Position numbers and translations under genes: made by a program
In this document: positions 7,775-18,318 of the stretch, one piece after another
Position numbering within the stretch: the stretch's first letter is position 1
Layout: every line of letters starts with the position of its first letter
From: Azohydromonas sediminis
GTDB lineage: Bacteria; Pseudomonadota; Gammaproteobacteria; Burkholderiales; Burkholderiaceae_C
Direction: 5' to 3'
Length of the DNA: 64,000 nucleotides
Assembly (NCBI RefSeq): GCF_003574675.1
Contig: NZ_QOAZ01000011.1
Location: 33,240-97,239 of the forward strand
The notes under the pieces: generated by a model
Told to the model about the DNA's origin: nothing
The model's input: only the letters and a program-made list of their open reading frames with translations
Databases searched by the model: none

Positions 7775-9955
7775 GTGAACCGCCGTCCGTCCCCCCCCTT
7801 CTCGCCCATCGGCTGGCAAGCGGCGCGCCTGCGTGTGCTGTTCGAACAGGCGCTGCAGTGCCACCAGCGCGGCCAGCTGGCGCAGGCCGCGCAGCTCTAT
7901 GCGCAGATGCTGAGCCTGCAGCCCGACCACGTCGACGCGCTGCACCTGAGCGGCGTCGCCGCCGCGCAGGCCGGCGAGCCGCAGCGTGCGATCGGCTTCT
8001 TCGAGCGCGTGCTGCGCCGCGATCCGGGCCACGTTGCCGCGCACAACAACCTGGGCAACGCGCTGCTCGCGCTCGACCGCCTCGACGAGGCGCTGGCCAG
8101 CTACGAGCGCGCATTGGCGCTGCAGCCGGACCACGCCGACGCGCTGTACAACCGCGGCAACGTGCTCAAGCGCCTCGACCGGCCGCGCGAGGCGCTGGGC
8201 AGCTACGACCGTGCCCTGGCGCTGCGGCCGGACTGGGCCGCAGCCTACGGCAACCGTGGCATCGTGCACCACGTGTTGCGCCACTTCGACGCCGCATGGG
8301 CCGACTACAGCCGCGCCATCGCACTGAACTCGCGTCTGGCCGAACCGTTCTACAACCGTGGCCGGCTGCTGGTCGACCGCCGGCGCTTCGCTGAGGCGCT
8401 GCGCGACCTCGACCAGGCCGTGATGCTCAAACCGGATTACGCGGACGCGCACGAGCAGCGTGCGCACGTGCTGCGCGAGCTCAAGCGACTCGAGGAGGCC
8501 CTGCAGGCCTATCGTCGCGCGGCGCAACTGGAGCCCGACAACGGAAGTTTCCTTGCCACCTGGCTCGGCGCGCGCATGATGACGTGCGACTGGGCGGGTT
8601 GGGCGGCAGATGTGGGGCGGCTGGTGGACATGGTGCAGGCCGGCGTCGAGGAGGGGCCGACGCCGTTCTCGCTGCTGTCCATGATCGACCGACCGGAAGT
8701 TCATCAGCGCGCCGCACGTGCGTGGATCGCATCGCGGCAGTTCCCGGCAGCGGTGTGCGCGGCCATGCAGGAGCCGCAGCTGCGACCGAGGAAGATCCGC
8801 ATCGGCTACTACTCGGCCGACTTCCACGACCACGCGACGATGTTCCTGATGGCGCGGCTGTTCGAGGTGCACGACCGGCAGCGCTTCGAGTTCACCGCGT
8901 TCTCGTTCGGTCCCGAGTCGGACGGCGCGATGCGCCAGCGGCTGGTGGCCGCCGTCGACCGTTTCGTCGACGTGCGCGAGCGCACCGACGACGAGGTCGT
9001 CGCGCTGTCGCGCGAACTGGGCATCGACATCGCCGTCGACCTCAAGGGTGCGACGGGCGGCGAGCGCATCGGCATCTTCGCCGGGCGGCCGGCGCCGGTG
9101 CAGGTGCAGTACCTCGGCTACCCCGGCACGATGGGGGCCCCGTTCATCGACTACGTCGTCGCCGACGCCACCGTGATTCCGCCGCCCGAGCGGGTCTGGT
9201 ACGACGAGAAGGTCGTGTGGCTGCCGCACAGCTACCAGGTCAACGACCCGACGCGCGCGATCGCCGAGGCGACGCCGACGCGCGAAGCGGTGGGCCTGCC
9301 GGCCGAGGGCTTCGTGTTCTGCTGCTTCAACAACAACTACAAGATCGTGCCGGCGGTGTTCGACGTGTGGATGCGCATCCTGCAGCGCGTGCCGGCCAGC
9401 GTGCTGTGGCTGCTCGAGGACAACGCGCTCGCGGCGGCGAACCTGAAGCGCGAGGCCGCGGCGCGCGGCGTCGACCCGCAGCGCCTCGTGTTCGCGCCGC
9501 GCGCGCCGCTGCCCGAGCACCTCGCGCGCCACCGGCTGGCCGACCTGTTCCTCGACACCGCGCCGTACAACGCGCACACGACCGCCAGCGACGCGCTGTG
9601 GGGCGGTGTGCCGCTGCTGACCTGCATGGGCCGCTCGTTCGCCAGCCGCGTCGGCGCGAGCCTGCTGCGCGCGGTGGGCCTGCCCGAACTCGTCACCGAG
9701 AACTGGGCCGACTACGAGGCGCTGGCGGTGGCGCTGGCCACCGAACGCCGCGGCGAGCTCGACGCGCTGCGTGCGCGGCTGGCGGCGAACCGTCTGAGCG
9801 CGCCACTGTTCGACGCCGAGCGGTTCGCGCGCCACCTCGAGGCGGCCTACGTCGCGATGGTCGAGCGGCACCGCGCCGGTTTGCCTGCGGTGCACCTGAA
9901 GGTTCACGACGACGCCACCGTGGTGGTTGCCGACGAAGCCGAAGGCACCCACTGA
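7775..9955 (+). CDS. TPR-repeat O-GlcNAc-transferase-like glycosyltransferase (GT41)
   Basis: A 726-residue protein. The first ~290 residues are tandem tetratricopeptide repeats, for example AAHNNLGNALLALDRLDEAL and ADALYNRGNVLKRLDRPREAL. The rest matches the GT41/SPINDLY catalytic region: IRIGYYSADFHDHATMFL, VQVQYLGYPGTMGAPFIDYV, and FCCFNNNYKIVPAVFDVW with PASVLWLLE. These enzymes transfer a sugar from a nucleotide sugar to Ser/Thr or Asn of proteins; donor and target cannot be read here. GTG 7775 is chosen because the open frame upstream (to 7568) overlaps the porin end and its terminator. It has no partner genes beside it. Confidence 0.85.
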   Translation: MNRRPSPPFSPIGWQAARLRVLFEQALQCHQRGQLAQAAQLYAQMLSLQPDHVDALHLSGVAAAQAGEPQRAIGFFERVLRRDPGHVAAHNNLGNALLALDRLDEALASYERALALQPDHADALYNRGNVLKRLDRPREALGSYDRALALRPDWAAAYGNRGIVHHVLRHFDAAWADYSRAIALNSRLAEPFYNRGRLLVDRRRFAEALRDLDQAVMLKPDYADAHEQRAHVLRELKRLEEALQAYRRAAQLEPDNGSFLATWLGARMMTCDWAGWAADVGRLVDMVQAGVEEGPTPFSLLSMIDRPEVHQRAARAWIASRQFPAAVCAAMQEPQLRPRKIRIGYYSADFHDHATMFLMARLFEVHDRQRFEFTAFSFGPESDGAMRQRLVAAVDRFVDVRERTDDEVVALSRELGIDIAVDLKGATGGERIGIFAGRPAPVQVQYLGYPGTMGAPFIDYVVADATVIPPPERVWYDEKVVWLPHSYQVNDPTRAIAEATPTREAVGLPAEGFVFCCFNNNYKIVPAVFDVWMRILQRVPASVLWLLEDNALAAANLKREAAARGVDPQRLVFAPRAPLPEHLARHRLADLFLDTAPYNAHTTASDALWGGVPLLTCMGRSFASRVGASLLRAVGLPELVTENWADYEALAVALATERRGELDALRARLAANRLSAPLFDAERFARHLEAAYVAMVERHRAGLPAVHLKVHDDATVVVADEAEGTH

Positions 9956-10069
9956 CGCGCCGGCGGCCGCGCGCAAGACGGGTGTGCACCGCGCAACCGG
10001 GATGACCCGCGTTCACACGCGGCACGCCCGTTGCAACACTCGGGTATCGACCCCATTCGAGGTATCGAC

Positions 10070-10319
10070 ATGGTGCAGTTTCGGCGCCTTTGCGCGGGCG
10101 TCATGTTCTGGGCAGGCGCGACGCTCGCGGCCGCATCGAGAAGGACACCGACTCGGCGATGCACGACGCTCTGATCGAGTCGGCGCTGCGGCTCGGCCAC
10201 CGGGACGTCTCCCACATCCTGCGGCACGACCCGGCGATCGCCTGGGCGGTGAAGGCCAGCCTGAGTTCGTGCACCGCGCGGACCATGGCATCGACATGCG
10301 GCTCGTGAAGGTTCCCTGA
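10070..10319 (+). pseudogene. Possible frameshifted remnant of a small exported protein
   Basis: This 420-base gap between two genes holds fragments in all three plus frames that join in order. ATG 10070 opens a signal-peptide-like MVQFRRLCAGVMFWAGATLA. The frame shifted by -1 then reads RIEKDTDSAMHDALIESALR and onward to WAVKASL. A third frame reads EFVHRADHGIDMRLVKVP and stops at 10319. Joined, they would give about 83 residues. I recognise no family. It could be a decayed gene or coincidental coding-like composition in GC-rich DNA. Confidence 0.3.
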
Positions 10320-10375
10320 GGCCCGAAGGCCGGCCCGCCGCTGCGCGCCTGCAGGCGCGCTACAGTCCGCCCCCG

Positions 10376-11359
10376 ATGCTCGCGTTCATCCTCCGCCGCC
10401 TGGTGCAGGCCATCGTCGTGATGCTGACGGTGGCCTTCATCGCCTTCATGCTGTTCCAGTACGTCGGCGACCCGGTGACCAACCTGCTCGGCCAGGACGC
10501 GACGCCCGAGCAGCGCGAGCGGCTGCGCGCCGACCTCGGGCTGGACCAGCCGTTCGTCGTGCAGTTCGCGCGCTTCGTCGGCAACGCGGTGCAAGGCGAG
10601 TTCGGGCTGAGCCTGCGCCAGGGGCGCAAGGTGTCGGCGCTGATCGTCGAGCGCTTCCCGGCGACGATCGAGCTCGCCTTCGCCGCCGCGGTGCTCGCGC
10701 TCGCGGTCGGCGTGCCGCTGGGCGTGTACGCGGCGCTGCGGCGCGGCAGCTTCGGTGCGCAAGTAGCCATGGCGGCGTCGCTGCTCGGCGTGTCGCTGCC
10801 GACCTTCCTGATCGGCATCCTGCTGATCCTCGTGTTCGCCGTCGAGCTCAAGGTGCTGCCGAGCTTCGGCCGCGGCGAGGTGGTCGCGATCGGCGCGTGG
10901 ACCACCGGGCTGCTGACGCCCGCCGGCTGGAAGCACCTGATCCTGCCGGCGGTCACGCTGGCGATCTTCCAGCTCGCGCTGATCATGCGGCTGGTGCGCG
11001 CCGAGATGCTCGAGGTGCTGCGCACCGACTACATCAAGTTCGCGCGTGCGCGCGGGCTGCCCGACCGCGCGGTGCACTTCGGCCACGCGCTGAAGAACAC
11101 GCTGGTGCCGGTGATCACGATCACCGGGCTGCAGCTGGGCTCGCTGATCGCGTTCGCGATCATCACCGAGACCGTGTTCCAGTGGCCCGGCATGGGGCTG
11201 CTGTTCATCCAGGCCGTGCAGTTCGCCGACATCCCGGTGATGGCCGCGTACCTGTGCCTGATCGCGCTGATCTTCGTCGTCATCAACCTCGTCGTCGACC
11301 TGCTGTACTTCGCCGTCGATCCGCGACTGCGGATCGAGACAACCGCTGCCGCGCACTGA
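10376..11359 (+). CDS. Peptide/nickel-type ABC transporter permease (DppB-like)
   Basis: A 327-residue integral membrane permease of the DppB/OppB family, with six predicted membrane segments beginning at MLAFILRRLVQAIVVMLTVA. The periplasmic motif RADLGLDQPFVVQF and the cytoplasmic EAA-type loop around RTDYIKFARARGLP, which docks on the ATPases, are present. It forms half of the inner-membrane channel with the second permease (13017-13928). It is first in a five-gene cluster on the plus strand. Substrate could be di- or oligopeptides or a related compound; sequence alone does not decide. Confidence 0.9.
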   Translation: MLAFILRRLVQAIVVMLTVAFIAFMLFQYVGDPVTNLLGQDATPEQRERLRADLGLDQPFVVQFARFVGNAVQGEFGLSLRQGRKVSALIVERFPATIELAFAAAVLALAVGVPLGVYAALRRGSFGAQVAMAASLLGVSLPTFLIGILLILVFAVELKVLPSFGRGEVVAIGAWTTGLLTPAGWKHLILPAVTLAIFQLALIMRLVRAEMLEVLRTDYIKFARARGLPDRAVHFGHALKNTLVPVITITGLQLGSLIAFAIITETVFQWPGMGLLFIQAVQFADIPVMAAYLCLIALIFVVINLVVDLLYFAVDPRLRIETTAAAH

Positions 11360-11384
11360 CGGCACTTCGTCCCAGGAGATCTGC

Positions 11385-12953
11385 ATGAAGCTCAAGACCA
11401 CCCTCGTCGCCGCCACGCTCGCGCTGGCGTTCGGCGCCGCGTCGGCGGCCACGCTGCGCGTGGCCAACCAGGGCGACGCGACGTCGATGGACCCGCACTC
11501 GCTCAACGAGTCGCTGCAGTTGAGCGTGACCGGCAACGTCTACGAGCCGCTGGTCGGGCGCGACGAGAAGCTCGCGCTCAAGCCCGCGCTGGCCACCGCG
11601 TGGCGGCAGACCTCGCCCACCGTGTGGCGCTTCGAGCTGCGCAAGGGGGTCACGTTCCACGACGGCACGCCGTTCACCGCCGACGACGTCGTGTTCTCGT
11701 TCAGGCGCGCCGCCGGCGAGGGCTCCGACATGAAGAGCTACACGGCGTCGATCAAGGAGGTGCGCAAGGTCGACGCGCACACCGTCGAGATCGAGACGAC
11801 GGCGCCGTTCCCGATCCTGCCCGACGTGATCTCGCTCGTGTACATCATGAGCAAGAAGTGGTGCGAGGACAACAAGGCCGAGCTGCCGGTCGACCGCCGC
11901 AAGGGCGTCGAGAACGCCGCGAGCTTCCGCGCCAACGGCACCGGCCCGTTCCGCCTGCGCGAGCGCCAGCCGACGACGCGCACGACGTTCCAGCGCAACC
12001 CGAACTACTGGGGCAAGATCGAAGGCAACGTCACCGAGGTGATCTTCACGCCGATCGGCAACGACGCGACGCGCGTCGCGGCGCTGCTGTCGGGCGAGAT
12101 CGACCTGATGGAGCCGGTGCCGCTGCAGGACGTGCCGCGCATCGCCGCGAACCCGAACCTGAAGGTGATGCAGGGCCCCGAGCTGCGCACGATCTTCCTC
12201 GGCATGGACCAGAAGCGCGACGAGCTGCTGCAGTCCAGCGTCAAGGGCAAGAACCCGTTCAAGGACAAGCGGGTGCGCCAGGCCTTCTACCAGGCGATCG
12301 ACATCGAGACGATCAAGAACCGCGTGATGCGCGGCGCGGCCACACCGACGGGGCTGATGGTCGCGCCGGGCATCAAGGGCTTCGTGCCCGAGCTCAACAA
12401 GCGCCTGCCGTACGACCCCGACGCGGCGCGCAAGCTGCTCGCCGAGGCCGGCTACCCGAACGGCTTCGAGGTCGGCATGAACTGCCCGAACGACCGCTAC
12501 GTCAACGACGGCGAGATCTGCCAGGCGGTGGCGGCGAACCTCGCGCGCATCGGCGTCAAGGTCAACCTGCAGGCCGAGAGCAAGGCGACGTACTTCCCGA
12601 AGATCCTGCGCCGCGACACGAGCTTCTACCTGCTGGGCTGGACGCCGGGCACCTACGACTCGCACAACCCGCTCAACGCGCTGATGCACACGCCCAACGA
12701 CAAGGGCCAGGGCCAGTTCAATCTGGGCTCGTACAGCAATCGGCGCGTCGACGAGCTGACCAACCTGATCCAGAGCGAGACCGACCAGGCCAAGCGCAAC
12801 GCGATGATCGCCGAGGCGTTCAAGATCCACCAGGACGACATCGGCCACATCCCGCTGCACCAGCAGGCGCTGGCGTGGGGCATGAAGAAGAACGTCGAGG
12901 TCGTGCAGCTGCCCGACAACTTCATGCCGTTCCGCTACATCCACGTGAAGTGA
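11385..12953 (+). CDS. Family 5 extracellular solute-binding protein (DppA-like)
   Basis: A 522-residue periplasmic binding protein. The signal peptide MKLKTTLVAATLALAFGAASA is followed by ATLRVANQGDATSMDPHS, the usual start of SBP family 5. VWRFELRKGVTFHDGTPFTADDVVFS and LDSHNPLN-type motifs are present as WTPGTYDSHNPLN. It captures peptide-like ligands and delivers them to the permeases. Its ATG follows CAGGAG by a short spacer, 25 bases after the first permease. A binding-protein gene between the two permease genes is less common than the A-B-C-D-F order. Confidence 0.92.
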   Translation: MKLKTTLVAATLALAFGAASAATLRVANQGDATSMDPHSLNESLQLSVTGNVYEPLVGRDEKLALKPALATAWRQTSPTVWRFELRKGVTFHDGTPFTADDVVFSFRRAAGEGSDMKSYTASIKEVRKVDAHTVEIETTAPFPILPDVISLVYIMSKKWCEDNKAELPVDRRKGVENAASFRANGTGPFRLRERQPTTRTTFQRNPNYWGKIEGNVTEVIFTPIGNDATRVAALLSGEIDLMEPVPLQDVPRIAANPNLKVMQGPELRTIFLGMDQKRDELLQSSVKGKNPFKDKRVRQAFYQAIDIETIKNRVMRGAATPTGLMVAPGIKGFVPELNKRLPYDPDAARKLLAEAGYPNGFEVGMNCPNDRYVNDGEICQAVAANLARIGVKVNLQAESKATYFPKILRRDTSFYLLGWTPGTYDSHNPLNALMHTPNDKGQGQFNLGSYSNRRVDELTNLIQSETDQAKRNAMIAEAFKIHQDDIGHIPLHQQALAWGMKKNVEVVQLPDNFMPFRYIHVK

Positions 12954-13016
12954 GTCCTGCGGGTCCGCCCGTCGCCGCGTGCGGCGGGCGGACCGGCCGT
13001 GTGAAGTCCCGCTCCC

Positions 13017-13928
13017 ATGCAAGCCGCGCTGCGCCGCTTCTTCGACGGCGACGTCTGGTACAGCTTCCGCACCTCGCCGGTGGCGATCGCCGCCGCGGCG
13101 ATCACGTTCGTCTGCGTGTTCTGCGCGCTGTTCGCCGAGGTCGTCGCACCGCACAACCCGTTCGACCTCGCGTCGCTCGAGCTCGCCGACTCGCGGCTGC
13201 CGCCGGCGTGGATGGACGAGGGCCGCGCCAAGTACCTGCTCGGCACCGACGACCAGGGGCGCGACATCCTGTCGGCGCTGATGTACGGCGCGCGCATCTC
13301 GCTGCTCGTCGGGCTGGCGTCGGTCGTGCTGTCGGTCGTGATCGGCGTGTCGCTCGGGCTGCTGTCGGGCTTCGTCGGCGGCAAGACCGACGCCTTCATC
13401 ATGCGCGTGTGCGACGTGATGCTGTCGTTCCCGGCGATCCTGATCGCGCTGCTGATCGACGGCGTCGGCCGCGCGATGTTCCCCGACGCGCACGAGACGC
13501 TGGCCTTCGCGGTGCTGATCCTCGCGATCTCGCTGTCGGGCTGGGTGCAGTACGCGCGCACCGTGCGCGGCTCGACGCTGGTCGAGCGGCACAAGGAGTA
13601 CGTGCAGGCCGCCCGCGTGATCGGCGTGGCGCCCGCGCGCATCATGCTCAGGCACGTGCTGCCCAACGTGATGGGCCCGGTGCTGGTGCTGGCGACGATC
13701 CAGGTCGCCTCGGCGATCATCATCGAGGCCACGCTGTCGTTCCTCGGCGTCGGCGTGCCGCCGACGCAGCCGTCGCTGGGCACGCTGATCCGCGTCGGCA
13801 ACGACTTCCTGTTCTCGGGCGAGTGGTGGATCACCGTCTTCCCCGGCGCCGTGCTGGTGCTGATCGCGCTGTCGGTCAACCTGCTCGGCGACTGGCTGCG
13901 CGACGCGCTGAACCCCCGGCTGCGGTGA
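13017..13928 (+). CDS. Peptide/nickel-type ABC transporter permease (DppC-like)
   Basis: A 303-residue permease of the DppC/OppC family. It has an N-terminal cytoplasmic stretch and first helix (AIAAAAITFVCVFCALFAEV), then the family motif LGTDDQGRDILSALMYGARISL. The EAA-like loop RHKEYVQAARVIGVAPARI and the end LGDWLRDALNPRLR are also typical. It pairs with the DppB-like permease to form the channel. It is separated by 63 bases from the binding-protein gene and by 76 from the next ATPase. Confidence 0.92.
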   Translation: MQAALRRFFDGDVWYSFRTSPVAIAAAAITFVCVFCALFAEVVAPHNPFDLASLELADSRLPPAWMDEGRAKYLLGTDDQGRDILSALMYGARISLLVGLASVVLSVVIGVSLGLLSGFVGGKTDAFIMRVCDVMLSFPAILIALLIDGVGRAMFPDAHETLAFAVLILAISLSGWVQYARTVRGSTLVERHKEYVQAARVIGVAPARIMLRHVLPNVMGPVLVLATIQVASAIIIEATLSFLGVGVPPTQPSLGTLIRVGNDFLFSGEWWITVFPGAVLVLIALSVNLLGDWLRDALNPRLR

Positions 13929-14004
13929 ACGTGGTGGCGACCTTCCTTCGTTCGGTGTCGCCCCGGCGGGCCGCGGCGCCCGCGCGGCGGTGTGGCGGGT
14001 GCCG

Positions 14005-14982
14005 ATGAAGCCGCCGCTGCTCGAGGTGCGCCACCTGCGCGTCGAGTTCCCGACGCGCCGCGGCACGCTGCTCGCGCTCGACGACGTGTCGTTCACGATC
14101 GCGCCGGGCGAGATCCTCGGCGTCGTCGGCGAGTCGGGGGCGGGCAAGAGCCTGACCGGCGCGTCGATCATCGGCCTGCTCGAGCCGCCGGGGCGCATCG
14201 CCGGCGGCGAGATCCGCCTCGAGGGGCAGCGCATCGACGACCTGCCGCACGAGCAGATGCGCGCGATCCGCGGGCGCAGGATCGGCGCCATCTTCCAGGA
14301 CCCGCTGACGTCGCTGAACCCGCTGTACACGGTGGGCCGCCAGCTCGTCGAGACGATCCGCACGCACCTGCCGGTGTCGGCGGCCGAGGCGCGGCAGCGC
14401 GCGATCCGGCTGCTGCAGGAGACCGGGATCCCGGCCGCCGAGCAGCGCATCGACCACTACCCGCACCAGTTCAGCGGCGGCATGCGCCAGCGCGTCGTGA
14501 TCGCGCTCGCGCTGGCCGCCGAGCCGCGGCTGATCGTCGCCGACGAACCGACGACGGCGCTCGACGTGTCGATCCAGGCGCAGATCATTGCGCTGCTCAA
14601 GCGCCTGTGCAAGGAGCACGGCGCGGCGGTGATGCTCGTCACGCACGACATGGGCGTGATCGCCGAGACCTGCGACCGCGTCGCGGTGATGTACGCCGGG
14701 CGCATCGTCGAGATCGGCCCGGTGCACGACGTGATCCACCGCCCGAACCATCCGTACACCGAGGGCCTGATGGGCTCGATCCCGGCGATGGACGACGGGC
14801 GCGAGCGGCTCGCGCAGATCGACGGCGCGATGCCGCGGCTGAACGCAATCCCCGCGGGCTGCGCGTTCAACCCGCGCTGCCCGAAGGCGTTCGAGCGCTG
14901 CCGCCGCGAGCGCCCCGAGCTGATGCCGGCCGGCGCGACGCGCGCGGCGTGCTGGCTGCACGTGCCGGGAGCAGGGGCGTGA
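14005..14982 (+). CDS. Peptide ABC transporter ATP-binding protein (DppD-like)
   Basis: A 325-residue ATPase. Walker A is GESGAGKS (near residue 45), the Q-loop [11 protein letters not shown], the signature [10 protein letters not shown], Walker [13 protein letters not shown], and a switch His in LVTHD. The C-terminal oligopeptide-transporter extension with [15 protein letters not shown] is present. I chose ATG 14005 ([11 protein letters not shown]); a GTG at 13990 in frame is the alternative. Its stop overlaps the GTG of the next gene by four bases, indicating coupled translation of the two ATPases that energise the transporter. Confidence 0.92.
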   Translation: MKPPLLEVRHLRVEFPTRRGTLLALDDVSFTIAPGEILGVVGESGAGKSLTGASIIGLLEPPGRIAGGEIRLEGQRIDDLPHEQMRAIRGRRIGAIFQDPLTSLNPLYTVGRQLVETIRTHLPVSAAEARQRAIRLLQETGIPAAEQRIDHYPHQFSGGMRQRVVIALALAAEPRLIVADEPTTALDVSIQAQIIALLKRLCKEHGAAVMLVTHDMGVIAETCDRVAVMYAGRIVEIGPVHDVIHRPNHPYTEGLMGSIPAMDDGRERLAQIDGAMPRLNAIPAGCAFNPRCPKAFERCRRERPELMPAGATRAACWLHVPGAGA

Positions 14983-15989
14983 GCGCCGTGGCCCAAGACA
15001 CCCGCATACTCGTCGAGGTGCGCGACCTGGCCAAGGTGTTCGACGTCTCGGCACCGTGGCTCAGCCGCGTCGTCGAGCGCAAGCCGCGCCAGTTCGTGCA
15101 CGCCGTCGACGGCGTGAGCTTCGCGATCGCGCGCGGCCGCACGCTGGCGCTGGTGGGCGAGTCGGGCTGCGGCAAGAGCACCGTCGCGCGGCTGCTCGTG
15201 GGGCTGTATGCGCCCACGCGCGGCAGCGTGTACTTCGACGGCGCCGACACCGCGTCGCTCGACGGCGCGGCGCTGCGCATGCTGCGCCGGCGCATGCAGA
15301 TGATCTTCCAGGACCCGTACGCGAGCCTGAACCCGCGCTGGAAGGTGCTCGACATCGTCGCCGAGCCGCTGCGCGAGCACGGGCTGGTCAAGGGCGACGC
15401 GGCGATCCACGAGCGCGTCGTCGGGCTGCTGCAGTCGGTCGGACTGGCCGCGGCCGACTGCGAGAAGTTCCCGCACCAGTTCTCGGGCGGGCAGCGCCAG
15501 CGCGTGTCGATCGCGCGCGCGCTGGCCACCGGGCCCGAGTTCCTCGTCTGCGACGAGCCGACCTCGGCACTCGACGTGTCGGTGCAGGCGCAGGTCCTCA
15601 ACATCATGAAGGACCTGCAGCGCGAGCGGCAGCTGACCTACCTGTTCATCTCGCACAACCTGGCGGTGGTGCGTCACGTGGCCGACGAGGTCGGCGTGAT
15701 GTACCTCGGGCGGCTCGTCGAGCTGGCACCCAAGCGCGAGCTGTTCGCCGCGCCGCGCCACCCGTACACGCGCATGCTGCTCGACGCGATCCCCGACATC
15801 CACATGACGGGCCGCGCGCGCACGCCGGTGCAAGGCGAGGTGCCCAACCCGCTGAACCCGCCGAGCGGCTGCGCGTTCCACCCGCGCTGCCCACACGCCG
15901 ACGCGCGCTGCCGCCGCGAGCGGCCGGCGCTGACGACGTTCAAGGGCGTGCAAGTGGCCTGCCACGCCGTTGAGGAAGGGCGGATCTGA
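14979..15989 (+). CDS. Peptide ABC transporter ATP-binding protein (DppF-like)
   Basis: A 336-residue ATPase, the second nucleotide-binding subunit. Walker A is GESGCGKST, the Q-loop [13 protein letters not shown], the signature [10 protein letters not shown], and Walker [13 protein letters not shown]. The C-terminal extension includes [15 protein letters not shown]. The GTG start at 14979 overlaps the preceding stop (GTGA) and has GGAG about eight bases upstream; a second GTG at 14988 is possible. It closes the cluster; a 499-base noncoding region follows. Confidence 0.92.
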   Translation: MSAVAQDTRILVEVRDLAKVFDVSAPWLSRVVERKPRQFVHAVDGVSFAIARGRTLALVGESGCGKSTVARLLVGLYAPTRGSVYFDGADTASLDGAALRMLRRRMQMIFQDPYASLNPRWKVLDIVAEPLREHGLVKGDAAIHERVVGLLQSVGLAAADCEKFPHQFSGGQRQRVSIARALATGPEFLVCDEPTSALDVSVQAQVLNIMKDLQRERQLTYLFISHNLAVVRHVADEVGVMYLGRLVELAPKRELFAAPRHPYTRMLLDAIPDIHMTGRARTPVQGEVPNPLNPPSGCAFHPRCPHADARCRRERPALTTFKGVQVACHAVEEGRI

Positions 15990-16488
15990 CGCCGGGCCTC
16001 GGCCTGCGCCGGCTGGCCGTCGCGGGGCCCAGCCCACAGGGGTTTGACGGGCGGAATCGACCCGTGGCGGTTCCTCGCATCTGGTCGACTGCGCAGGTGG
16101 GCGCGTGGCACGCGGCGCGGGCATGCGTTCTCCGGCCCAACTCGCGCGGCAGCGTCGGCGCACTGCACGCCGTCGTGCCGTCCGGCCCGTCGCGGTCCTG
16201 CCACGCTGGGCGGCGGGCGCGAATGGGGCCTGCGCCCGCACACCCGTGCCGCGCGCCGTCCCAACGATGGCGCACTGCGCGCGCGTGCAGGCTGACCACA
16301 GTGGAGAGCAGGGCGATGGGGGTACCTGCGGGCGCAGGCCCCATTCGCGCTTGCGCCAGCCCGAGCACGGCACGGTTGGGGGTCGATCGTGCCGACCCTC
16401 GCATGCCGCGACCTGTCCGCGCGAGGTGGGCCGGAGAACGCAGGTACCGCCGTCGCCCTGTCGCCACGACCTCTGCAGACAGGCCGAA
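15990..16488. repeat. Noncoding region with nested REP-like inverted repeats
   Basis: No convincing gene in about 500 bases. Four repeat units are arranged Y(+), X(-), X(+), Y(-). The Y pair at 16124-16149 and 16417-16442 are inverted copies matching at 25 of 26 bases. The X pair at 16217-16240 and 16327-16350 are perfect 24-base inverted copies. The X-Y spacing is 67 and 66 bases in the two halves, but the spacers themselves are not clearly alike. X and Y share TGCG, GGCCC and TCGCGC at the same offsets, so they look like variants of one element. In the right half both units are preceded by GGTACC. This resembles a BIME-like cluster of repetitive extragenic palindromes. Confidence 0.7.
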
Positions 16489-17756
<1,268 letters not shown>

Positions 17757-17760
<4 letters not shown>

Positions 17761-17882
17761 CGTGCGGGGGCCGAGGCGGCCTTGTCGGGCGGCGGCAGGT
17801 ACAGGTCGCCCTTCTGGCCGCAGCCGGCGAGCGCCGCGGCTGCGGCGACCAGCGCGATCAGCGCCGTCGGCCGCAGGGGCAT
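17757..17882 (-). CDS. lptM: LPS translocon maturation chaperone LptM-like lipoprotein
   Basis: A 41-residue lipoprotein with a short signal peptide ending in the lipobox LAGC, then GQKGDLYLPPP. This is the conserved N-terminus of the LptM/YifL family; the LYLP motif is thought to bind the LptD-LptE outer-membrane translocon. I chose ATG 17882 (MPLRPTALIALV) as the compact signal peptide. An ATG at 17921 would add 13 polar residues. It is coupled to lysA by a four-base overlap and divergent from cyaY. Confidence 0.8.
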
Positions 17883-17940
17883 CGAGGTCGCCGATACACT
17901 GCGCCGACGGGTTTCGTTCATCGCGCGAATTCTATCGACC

Positions 17941-18291
17941 ATGGCTTCCGTCCCTGCCGCCACGCCGCTGACCGACAGCGAGTACGACCGACTGAGCGCC
18001 GCCGTGCTGGCCACCGTCGAGGCCGCGGCCGACCGCTGGCTGCAGGACGACGTGATCGACGTCGACACGCAGCGCACCGGTGGCCTGCTCGAGCTCGTGT
18101 TCCCGGGCGGGCGCAAGATCGTCATCAACACGCAGCCGCCGCTGCACGAGATCTGGCTCGCCGCGCGCCAGGGTTACCACTTCCACCACGCCGGCGGCGC
18201 GTGGATCGACCGCGAGGGGCGCGAGTTCTTCGCCGTGCTGTCGGACTGCGCAAGCGAGTACGCGGGTCGGCCGCTGCGCGTCGCGCCCTGA
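17941..18291 (+). CDS. cyaY: Iron donor protein CyaY (bacterial frataxin)
   Basis: A 116-residue frataxin homologue that binds iron and modulates iron-sulfur cluster assembly on IscS. It starts with LTDSEYDRLSAAVL and carries an acidic first helix, and has GGLLELVFPGGRKIVINTQPPLHEIWLA, the conserved strand and ligand region. W-I-D-R-E-G and FFAVLSDCASEYAG follow. Length fits (about 105-120). It is divergent from lptM-lysA and convergent with mrcA, 27 bases apart. Confidence 0.95.
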   Translation: MASVPAATPLTDSEYDRLSAAVLATVEAAADRWLQDDVIDVDTQRTGGLLELVFPGGRKIVINTQPPLHEIWLAARQGYHFHHAGGAWIDREGREFFAVLSDCASEYAGRPLRVAP

Positions 18292-18318
18292 CGGTCGGCC
18301 GGCGCGAGCCGCGCCGGT

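Noticed and set aside
16124..16442. CRISPR array
   Set aside because: Repeats alternate in orientation, number four, and are spaced about 66-86 bases apart; no cas genes are present.
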